The notes beneath the pieces are model-generated. The model saw nothing but the letters and a program-made list of their open reading frames with translations. It was not told the DNA's origin and searched no databases. This document shows positions 1 to 5,537 of a stretch of 7,536 nt of DNA, piece by piece (the first letter of the stretch is position 1; each line of letters opens with the position of its first letter). The position numbers were made by a program, and so were the translations under genes. Origin of the DNA: Actinomycetes bacterium (GTDB lineage: Bacteria > Actinomycetota > Actinomycetes > Streptosporangiales > Streptosporangiaceae); contig JAFACJ010000216.1 in assembly GCA_023425615.1 (NCBI GenBank), forward strand, positions 1-7,536, in the 5' to 3' direction.

Positions 1-883
1 CCTCGGCGGCGGCGCGGAACACCTCCGCGCCGGTCCGTGCCCCTTCCAGGACCTCCTCGGCCGCACGCGCCCGCCAGGGGACGGTGCCGACCCCGCCGAG
101 CGCGACCCGCGCCCGGCGGATCATGTAGCCGTCCAGCAGCAGCTCCACGCCCGCGGAGGCGAGCGCGAACTCATACGAGGCGCGGTCGCGGACCTTCAGG
201 TAGCCCGACAGCGTGTCCTCCGGCGGCAACGCGATGTCCACGGCGGTGATCAGATCGCCGTGGACGAGCACGTTCTCCACCTCGGGCGTGTCGCCGGGCG
301 GCAGGTAGAGGTCGGTGAGCGGGAGGGAGCGCTCACCGCCGGGCCCCTGGACCCGCACGCTCGCGTCCAGTGCGACCAGCGCGACCGCCAGGTCCGAGGC
401 GTGCGCGGCGATGCAGTGCTCGCTCGCGCCCAGGACCGCGTGCATGCGGGCGCCTCCGGAGACGGCGGCGCAGCCGGTGCCGCGGCGGCGTTTGTTGCAG
501 TCGGGCACGGCCGGGTCGCGGAAGTAGCGGCAGCGGGTGCGCTGCAGCAGGTTGCCGCCGATGGTGGCCATGTTGCGCAACTGGACCGACGCGCCCAGCA
601 GCAGCGCCTGGCGGACGATCGGCAGGCGCGCGGCCACGGTCGGGTCGGCGGCCAGCTCCTCCATCGTGGTCAGGGCGCCGACGCGCAGCGTGTCGCCGTC
701 ACGGGCGACGCCGCGCAGCGGAAGCCGGGTGATGTCCACCAGCCGGGCGGGCTCCAGGACACCGTCCTTCATCAGGTCGATCTGGGTCGTGCCGCCGGCC
801 AGGTAGGAGGTCTCCGGGTCCGCGGCCACGACCGCCACGGCCGCTCCCGCGTCGGTGGCCCTGAGGTACTCGAACTCACGCAT
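1..883 (-). CDS. Molybdenum-hydroxylase FAD-binding subunit (YagS/PaoB type), C-terminus cut by window edge
   Basis: This is the medium subunit of a xanthine-dehydrogenase-family enzyme. It passes electrons from the Fe-S subunit to FAD and an external acceptor. The frame reads 294 codons from ATG (881-883) to the left edge without a stop; a full subunit is about 330 residues, so only the C-terminal tail is missing. FAD-binding motifs are visible: LAGGTTQIDLMK (about residues 28-39) and the TIGGNLLQ stretch (about 107-114). Four cysteines, Cys118, Cys129, Cys138 and Cys157, lie where PaoB-type subunits carry an extra [4Fe-4S] cluster that ordinary XDH FAD subunits lack. The start overlaps the end of the 2Fe-2S gene by 8 bp (ATGCGTGA), indicating translational coupling. 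The Mo-cofactor subunit is expected next, beyond the left edge. The family call is firm; the substrate (aldehyde or N-heterocycle) is not determined by this subunit. Confidence 0.93.
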   Translation of the reverse strand, partial: MREFEYLRATDAGAAVAVVAADPETSYLAGGTTQIDLMKDGVLEPARLVDITRLPLRGVARDGDTLRVGALTTMEELAADPTVAARLPIVRQALLLGASVQLRNMATIGGNLLQRTRCRYFRDPAVPDCNKRRRGTGCAAVSGGARMHAVLGASEHCIAAHASDLAVALVALDASVRVQGPGGERSLPLTDLYLPPGDTPEVENVLVHGDLITAVDIALPPEDTLSGYLKVRDRASYEFALASAGVELLLDGYMIRRARVALGGVGTVPWRARAAEEVLEGARTGAEVFRAAAE

Positions 884-1373
884 CGGCGCCGCCCGTCCCG
901 GCGGCCTCGTAAGCCGCCGCGTCGCCCGCGGCCTCGCGGATCGCCGCGACGATGTTCGGGTAGGCGCCGCAGCGGCAGAGGTTGCCGCTCATGAACTCCC
1001 TGATGTCGTCGTCGGAGCCCGCGCGGCCCTCGGCCAGCAGGCACACCGCCGACATGATCTGGCCCGGTGTGCAGTAGCCGCACTGGAAGGCGTCGTGCCG
1101 CAGGAACGCCTTCTGCACCGGGTGCAGGGCGCCGTCGTCGCCCAGGCCCTCGATCGTGGTGATCGCGCGGTCCTCGCACTGGGCGGCGAGCGTCAGGCAC
1201 GACAGGATCCGCCTGCCGTCCGCGATCACCGTGCAGGCGCCGCAGGCCCCCTGGTCGCAGCCCTTCTTCGTCCCGGTCAGACCCAGCCGGTCGCGCAGTG
1301 CGTCCAGCAGGGTGAGGCGGGCGTCCGCGGAGTCCAGCCGGTGGTCGCGGCCGTTGACGCGCAACGTCGTCAT
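876..1373 (-). CDS. Molybdenum-hydroxylase 2Fe-2S subunit (YagT/PaoA/CoxS type)
   Basis: This 165-residue subunit carries two [2Fe-2S] clusters and relays electrons from the molybdenum site to the FAD subunit. The N-terminal plant-ferredoxin-type cluster uses Cys39, Cys44, Cys47 and Cys59 (GCDQGACGAC then SC). The C-terminal helical cluster uses Cys98, Cys101, Cys133 and Cys135 (QCGYC and CRC). Length and all eight ligands match the family. I chose ATG at 1371-1373 because GGAGGG (1377-1382) sits a few bases upstream and the protein then begins at the first beta strand (TTLRVNGRDH). The open frame continues to 1448, but that extension has no family similarity that I can see. E. coli PaoA is exported by the Tat pathway; neither start here gives a twin-arginine signal, so this complex is probably cytoplasmic. 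The gene overlaps the FAD-subunit gene by 8 bp and lies 113 bp downstream of the kinase/phospho-lyase fusion. Confidence 0.94.
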   Translation of the reverse strand: MTTLRVNGRDHRLDSADARLTLLDALRDRLGLTGTKKGCDQGACGACTVIADGRRILSCLTLAAQCEDRAITTIEGLGDDGALHPVQKAFLRHDAFQCGYCTPGQIMSAVCLLAEGRAGSDDDIREFMSGNLCRCGAYPNIVAAIREAAGDAAAYEAAGTGGADA

Positions 1374-1415
1374 GGTCCCTCCATCCCGAAATCGCCGTTC
1401 GGTCGTGTCCGGGGG

Positions 1416-1468
1416 GAGATCCATGTCCTGTTTTCGCAGCTCAAACACCCTGAAGCGGGCTGGATCTC
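1416..1468. repeat. 8-bp inverted repeat upstream of the 2Fe-2S gene
   Basis: GAGATCCA at 1416-1423 and its perfect complement TGGATCTC at 1461-1468 flank a 37-bp spacer, so the arms are 45 bp apart from centre to centre. They lie in the 113-bp gap between the fusion gene and the 2Fe-2S gene. They could be a looping operator pair or the stem of a leader RNA. I see no convincing -35/-10 pair in the gap and no T-run that would make a terminator. Confidence 0.4.
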
Positions 1469-1475
1469 ATGATAC

Positions 1476-1490
1476 GTGACCGGCCGTCAC
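1476..1490. promoter_or_regulatory. Short dyad GTGAC-N5-GTCAC over the fusion-gene stop codon
   Basis: GTGAC (1476-1480) and GTCAC (1486-1490) form a perfect 5-bp dyad around CGGCC, including the TGA stop (1487-1489) of the fusion gene. It could be a weak stem at the end of that message or an operator for the downstream Mo-hydroxylase genes. No poly-T tract follows on the minus strand, so an intrinsic terminator is not supported. Confidence 0.25.
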
Positions 1491-4384
1491 CCCACCGCGC
1501 CGGTGGCGGTCAGGGCGCGGTCGAGGCCGGTGAGGAAGAAGTCGGCGGCGGGGAGGTCGAGGCAGAGCGGGGGCTTGATCTTGAGGATGTTGAGGTGGTC
1601 GCCGGTGGGCTGGACGATGACGCCGAGGTCGCGCAGGTGATCGCACAGGGCGGCGGTCTCGCGGGGCGCGGGGGAGCGGGTCGTGCGGTCGGTGACGAGT
1701 TCCAGGCCGAGGTAGAGGCCGCTGCCGTGGACGGCGCCGATGAGGGGGTGGCGCTCGGCGAGGGCGGTCATGCCGTCCTTGAGGCGGGCGCCGACGACGG
1801 CCGCGTTCTCCTGGAGGCGTTCGTCCCGCAGGACGTCGAGGACGGTCGTGCCGATGACGCTGGAGAGCGGGCTCCCGCCCGTCGAGGAGAAGAAATAGCC
1901 CTGGGTGCGGTATCTGTCGGCGACCTCGCGGGAGGTGACGACCGCGCCCAGCGGATGCCCGTTGCCCGCCGCCTTGGCCACCGTGACGATGTCCGGGACG
2001 ACGCCCTGCTGCTCGAACCCCCAGAACGACGTACCGAGCCTGCCGTAGCCGACCTGGACCTCGTCGGCTATCGCGAGCCCGCCGTGGCGCCGTACTGCCG
2101 CGTACACGCGGGCGAGGTAGCCGTCCGGCAGGGGGACTCCTCCGGCGTTGCCGTAGAAGGGCTCGGCCAGGAACGCCGCCGGAGGACGTCCTTGCGCGGC
2201 GAGGGCGTCGATGAAGGCCGCGGCTTCAGGCCCGTACCTGTGGGCCTCGCCATCGCGGTGGCTTCCCCGGTAGGGGTTGGGCGCGTCCACCGTGTGCACC
2301 CAGGACGGCCGGGTGGACAGCGCGTCGGGGTTGTCGGCGATCGAGGTCGAGACGGCGTCGGAGGCGTACGTCCAGCCGTGGTATGCCTCCCGGACGGCGA
2401 CGACGTCGTGCCGTCCCGTCGTGGCGAAGGCCAGGCGCAGGGCGAGGTCGGCGGCCTCGGAGCCGGAGTTCACCAGGAAGACGGTGTCGAGCGGCGCGGG
2501 CAGGAGCGCGGCGAGCCGCTCGGCGTACTCCACGACCGCCCCGTAGTGGAACCGGGAGTTGGTGTTCAGCCGGCGCAGCTGCCGTGCCGCCGCCCGCTCC
2601 ACCCTTGGATGGGCGTGCCCGACGACGGCCACGTTGTTGACCATGTCGAGGTAGACGCGCCCGTCGGTGGCGACGAGGTGGTGCCGCCAGCCGCGCTCGA
2701 TGCGAGGCGGTTCGTCGTAGTAGTGCTCCTGCACGCCCGCCAAGGCCGCTTCCCGCCGGGCGAGCAGGGTGTCACCGCCGTCGTCCGGCAGAGGCTCCAG
2801 CCCGAGGACCGGCGAAGGGTCGGCCGTCAGCGTGAGCCATCCTGCCGCGTATTCGGGCCGTACCAGCGGCGGCACCTCGGGAGCCCCGGCACGCCGCAGC
2901 GCGACCCGCACCCGGACGCCCGCCCGCACGGAGGCCAGGGGAGTCCCCGCCTCGACCGCGTCCCCGTCCGCGACGTGCGGGTGCGCTCCTTCGAGCAGGA
3001 GTTCCGCCGTCCCGTCCCGCAGGATGACGGCCCCCGCGCCGTTCACCGTCGCCCGGCCGGTGAACGGGGCGACGGCCTCGGTGTCGTTCGCGGGCCACAC
3101 GTCCATGCCCGTCGCGACCGTCGCGGGCGAGACCTCGGCGAGCACCCGCGAGGCCGTCAACCGGGCCTCCCCGTAGCGTGTCGCGACACCGCCGGGACCC
3201 GCGCCGGCGGCCAGGCGGTCCTCGACGCCGGGGTCGAGCCAGGCTCCCTCGTCGAGGTCGTCGGAGTCCCAGGACAGGTTCAGGCGGGTGAAGGGGCCAC
3301 GCAGGAGGGGGACGGAGACGGGCACGGCGAACGCCGGACGGGGGAGGTGGAGGGCGTCGCGGATGAGGCCGGTCATCACGGGCCCGGGTACCGACAGCGC
3401 TCGGTCCAGGATGCGTGCGTCGTCATCGAGGGCGTCCATGGCGTAGGCGTTGCCGGCGTCGGTGACGGCCTGCCAGGCGCCGCTCAGCACGAGCAGGGCG
3501 CCGCGCAGCACGATGAGCGGCCACAGTGCCTCGGCCTCGGCCGCCGAGAGGGGGCGCTCGCGGTGGAAGGCGCGGACGGCGGGCAGCACCCCGTGCGGCT
3601 CGGCCGAGGCGTGGTGCAGCAGCGACGCGGCCGTCGAGGCGAGTTCCGCGACGCCCCAGGTGCGCACCAGATCGCCGAAGTCGATGATCCCGTCGGGCAG
3701 CCGGTCGGCGCCGCACACGACGTTGTCGTCGGTGATGTCCAGGTGGACGGCCTGCACCGGCAGATCGGCGTCCAGCCCCGTCAGGCGCTCCCAGGCGGAC
3801 TCCGCCGCGGCCCGCGCGCGCTCGGTGCGTGCCGAGGAAGGCACCCGGGACGCGAGAGCCTCCACGACCCGGCCCGCGTGCCGGGGATCCCACTGGAGGA
3901 CGCGCTCCAGGCCCGGGTGGGTGAAGTCGCGCAGGGCCGCGCCCGCCCTGCCGGCCACGCGGCCGAGCGAGGCTACGGTGCCGGGCGGCAGATAGGCAGG
4001 GCCCGTGAGGCTCCCTCCCGGCAGGTAGGTGAGAAGGCGCACGACCCTGGGGCCGCCCTCGGTCGTGACGAGGGCGGCCATGCGTTCGCCGCGGCCCGTC
4101 CGCAGCACCGTCGCGAGCCGCAGGTCCGGCAGCGCCTCGGCGAGCCGGTCGGCCGCCGCGTCCTGCGCCTCGACCTCCGTCTCCCCGAAGACCGGATGCG
4201 CGAACTTCACCACCGCGACGGCGCCGTCCGCGCCGTCCAGGAGGAAGTTCGTGTCCTGCTGGCTGCCCAGCGCCCGCACGCCGCCCGAGACCCCGAACAC
4301 CCGCCGCACCACGTCCTCGGCCTCGTCCGTGCCGACGACCGGCGCGGGCCCGATCTCCTCCCGAAAGAAGTCGAATCCCGCCAC
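1487..4384 (-). CDS. Trifunctional-looking fusion: APH-fold kinase, M23/lipoyl-like domain, class III PLP phospho-lyase/aminotransferase
   Basis: The protein has 965 residues from GTG at 4382-4384. Residues about 20-330 form an aminoglycoside-phosphotransferase-fold kinase: Lys60 in VVKF, the catalytic loop His214-x-Asp216-x4-Asn221, and the metal-binding DFG at 235-237. Residues about 395-490 look like the M23-peptidase/lipoyl-like domain known in this architecture. The expected zinc-ligand histidine four residues before Asp428 is Ala424, so it is probably not a peptidase. Residues about 535-965 form a complete class III PLP enzyme: GSE (641-643), AYHGW (667-671), Glu741, Asp774 in DEVQVGYGR, and Lys804 in TVAKAAGNGHPLG as the Schiff-base lysine. 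The PLP domain most resembles ethanolamine-phosphate and phosphohydroxylysine phospho-lyases (AGXT2L group), and the kinase resembles hydroxylysine-kinase-like APH proteins. I infer that it phosphorylates an amino alcohol and then eliminates phosphate and ammonia to give an aldehyde; the substrate is unknown. The frame extends to GTG at 4489, but the extra 35 residues are Arg-rich and unlike the family. Confidence 0.9.
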   Translation of the reverse strand: MAGFDFFREEIGPAPVVGTDEAEDVVRRVFGVSGGVRALGSQQDTNFLLDGADGAVAVVKFAHPVFGETEVEAQDAAADRLAEALPDLRLATVLRTGRGERMAALVTTEGGPRVVRLLTYLPGGSLTGPAYLPPGTVASLGRVAGRAGAALRDFTHPGLERVLQWDPRHAGRVVEALASRVPSSARTERARAAAESAWERLTGLDADLPVQAVHLDITDDNVVCGADRLPDGIIDFGDLVRTWGVAELASTAASLLHHASAEPHGVLPAVRAFHRERPLSAAEAEALWPLIVLRGALLVLSGAWQAVTDAGNAYAMDALDDDARILDRALSVPGPVMTGLIRDALHLPRPAFAVPVSVPLLRGPFTRLNLSWDSDDLDEGAWLDPGVEDRLAAGAGPGGVATRYGEARLTASRVLAEVSPATVATGMDVWPANDTEAVAPFTGRATVNGAGAVILRDGTAELLLEGAHPHVADGDAVEAGTPLASVRAGVRVRVALRRAGAPEVPPLVRPEYAAGWLTLTADPSPVLGLEPLPDDGGDTLLARREAALAGVQEHYYDEPPRIERGWRHHLVATDGRVYLDMVNNVAVVGHAHPRVERAAARQLRRLNTNSRFHYGAVVEYAERLAALLPAPLDTVFLVNSGSEAADLALRLAFATTGRHDVVAVREAYHGWTYASDAVSTSIADNPDALSTRPSWVHTVDAPNPYRGSHRDGEAHRYGPEAAAFIDALAAQGRPPAAFLAEPFYGNAGGVPLPDGYLARVYAAVRRHGGLAIADEVQVGYGRLGTSFWGFEQQGVVPDIVTVAKAAGNGHPLGAVVTSREVADRYRTQGYFFSSTGGSPLSSVIGTTVLDVLRDERLQENAAVVGARLKDGMTALAERHPLIGAVHGSGLYLGLELVTDRTTRSPAPRETAALCDHLRDLGVIVQPTGDHLNILKIKPPLCLDLPAADFFLTGLDRALTATGAVG

Positions 4385-4545
4385 CTCGCACCCTTCCCTT
4401 CGCCCACGGCATTCTGTCCTGTCCGCAACGTCCAGAAAAGCCTGTCTCCGGCCCCGGTAGGGCGCCTCCGTCCGGGTCGCCTGCGGCACCTCCGGCCCCC
4501 GCCTGATGTACTGGGGGGAAGATCGCGAAAAGAGGGGGTTCGTCG
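4385..4545. promoter_or_regulatory. Divergent intergenic region between the fusion gene and the aldo/keto reductase
   Basis: These 161 bp separate two divergently transcribed genes and must hold both promoters unless the starts are misplaced. On the minus strand a weak match is TTTTCT (4434-4439), a 17-bp spacer and CAGAAT (4411-4416), which would start transcription about 20 bases before GTG 4384. On the plus strand only a TGTACT hexamer (4507-4512) is suggestive, with no matching -35. The individual boxes are weak. The plus-strand gene has a good ribosome-binding site, GAGGGGG, at 4532-4538. Confidence 0.5.
4391..4400 (-). promoter_or_regulatory. Ribosome-binding site that decides the fusion-gene start
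   Basis: On the minus strand a tandem AAGGGAAGGG lies here, with six bases between the proximal AAGGG and GTG at 4384. The alternative in-frame GTG at 4489 has GGAG directly abutting it, which is too close to serve. This favours the 965-residue product. Confidence 0.6.
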
Positions 4546-5400
4546 ATGCCGTCGCCGCTCAATCCATCAGGGGTGTTCCGGATCGGGGACAAGGAGGTGC
4601 GCCGGCTCGGATACGGGGCGATGCGCATCACCGGGCCCGGCGTGTGGGGGGAGCCCCGCGACCGGGAGGAGGCGGTCCAGGTGCTGCGCCTGGCCGTGGA
4701 ACTGGGTGTCGACCTCATCGACACCGCCGACTCCTACGGCCCGTACGTCAGCGAGGAGATCATCCGAGAGGCGCTGCACCCCTACCAGGAGAACGTGCTG
4801 ATCGCGACGAAGGCGGGTTTCGTGAGGACGGGGCCGGACGCCTGGCATGTCCTCGGCGACCCGAACTATCTGCGCCAGGAGGCCGAGATGAGCCTCCGCC
4901 GCCTCGGCCTGGAGCGGATCGAGCTGTTCCAGCTGCACCGGATCGACGAGCGCTTCCCCATCGCCGACCAGGTCGGCGTGCTGCGCGAGCTGCGCGACGA
5001 GGGCAAGATCGGCGCGATCGGGCTGTCGGAGGTGAGCGTCGCGCAGATCGAGGAGGCGCGCCGCACCGCCGAGATCGCCACCGTCCAGAACCGCTACAAC
5101 CTCCTCGACCGGGGCTCCGCCGACGTCCTGGAGTACTGCGAGGCGCAGGGCATCGGCTTCATCCCCTGGTACCCGATCGCGGCGGGGGACCTGGCCGGGC
5201 GCGGCGGCCCGCTCAAGGACGTCGCCGAGGCCACCGGCGCCACCCCCTCCCAGATCTCCCTGGCCTGGCTCCTGGCCAAGTCGCCCGTCATGCTCCCCAT
5301 CCCCGGCACCTCCTCCGTCCTCCACCTGGAGGAGAACATGGCGGCGGTCTCCGTGGGCCTGGCGCCCGACCAGATCGCCGCCCTCGACGCCCTGGCCTGA
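4546..5400 (+). CDS. Aldo/keto reductase family oxidoreductase
   Basis: This 284-residue NADPH-dependent TIM-barrel reductase belongs to the short bacterial group that resembles E. coli YdbC-like proteins. The family tetrad is intact: Asp59 and Tyr64 in LIDTADSYG, Lys89 in IATKAGF, and His131 in FQLHRID. Later strands also fit: GLSEVS (159-164), [10 protein letters not shown] (180-189), IPWYPI (206-211), and the cofactor-binding end at about 249-267 ([19 protein letters not shown]). The start ATG follows GAGGGGG with seven bases between. The gene diverges from the kinase/phospho-lyase fusion and is followed after 137 bp by the P450 gene on the same strand. The family reduces aldehydes and ketones; the actual substrate cannot be read from sequence. 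It could serve the aldehyde that the fusion protein may produce, or act in a separate pathway with the P450. Confidence 0.95.
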   Translation: MPSPLNPSGVFRIGDKEVRRLGYGAMRITGPGVWGEPRDREEAVQVLRLAVELGVDLIDTADSYGPYVSEEIIREALHPYQENVLIATKAGFVRTGPDAWHVLGDPNYLRQEAEMSLRRLGLERIELFQLHRIDERFPIADQVGVLRELRDEGKIGAIGLSEVSVAQIEEARRTAEIATVQNRYNLLDRGSADVLEYCEAQGIGFIPWYPIAAGDLAGRGGPLKDVAEATGATPSQISLAWLLAKSPVMLPIPGTSSVLHLEENMAAVSVGLAPDQIAALDALA

Positions 5401-5426
5401 CCACCGGTCCACTACTGATCTACAAC
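5397..5426 (+). promoter_or_regulatory. Candidate promoter for the P450 gene
   Basis: CTGACC (5397-5402, four of six to TTGACA) is followed after 18 bp by TACAAC (5421-5426, four of six to TATAAT). The -35 box overlaps the stop codon of the reductase gene. It would give a leader of about 100 bases. The match is weak; its only support is position and the repeat copy at 5423-5433 that overlaps the -10 box. Confidence 0.22.
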
Positions 5427-5483
5427 GTAAAGGCGGTGGCCGGCGAGACACCGCGCGCGACCTCACTAGGCGCATGTGCGAAC

Positions 5484-5498
5484 TTCGTGCTATACGAA
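5484..5498. promoter_or_regulatory. Dyad TTCGT-N5-ACGAA upstream of the P450 gene
   Basis: A perfect 5-bp inverted repeat with a 5-bp AT-containing centre (GCTAT) lies 40-54 bp before the P450 start and runs into the 11-bp direct repeat at 5496. Size and symmetry fit a small dimeric repressor site; no regulator gene is in view. Confidence 0.3.
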
Positions 5499-5522
5499 CG
5501 TACAGGGCATGTGTTCCACGTC

Positions 5523-5529
5523 AAGGGAG
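5523..5529 (+). promoter_or_regulatory. Ribosome-binding site that decides the P450 GTG start
   Basis: AAGGGAG ends eight bases before GTG at 5538-5540. Other in-frame GTGs lie upstream at 5436, 5487 and 5511, but none has a comparable purine tract at proper spacing, and 450 residues already covers a full bacterial P450. Confidence 0.55.
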
Positions 5530-5537
5530 ATCCTCGC

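Noticed and set aside
4385..4489. Upstream GTG (4487-4489) as the start of the fusion gene
   Set aside because: The added 35 residues are Arg-rich and do not look like part of the kinase fold. The GGAG abuts the codon with no spacer, whereas the GTG at 4384 has AAGGGAAGGG at proper spacing.
4516..4540. Stress-sigma-factor promoter (GGGAA...GTT) before the reductase gene
   Set aside because: The spacer is shorter than expected for a SigR-type promoter, and transcription would start at or inside the coding sequence although a ribosome-binding site is present upstream.
3423..4724. A 433-codon minus-strand frame overlapping the fusion N-terminus and the start of the reductase gene
   Set aside because: It is an alternate frame of the kinase-coding region with Arg/Gly-rich low-complexity sequence and no domain.
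1469..4801. A 1110-codon open frame on the plus strand opposite the fusion gene
   Set aside because: The translation is compositionally biased (Gly, Arg, Val, Asp, Glu), has no recognisable domain and lies antisense to a gene with intact kinase and PLP motifs. It is a by-product of high GC at third codon positions.
4506..5537. In-frame upstream extension of the P450 frame across the aldo/keto reductase gene, giving a 794-codon reading
   Set aside because: The extension is Arg/Pro/Gly-rich out-of-frame reading of the reductase gene. A GTG with a good ribosome-binding site at 5538 gives a normal-length P450.
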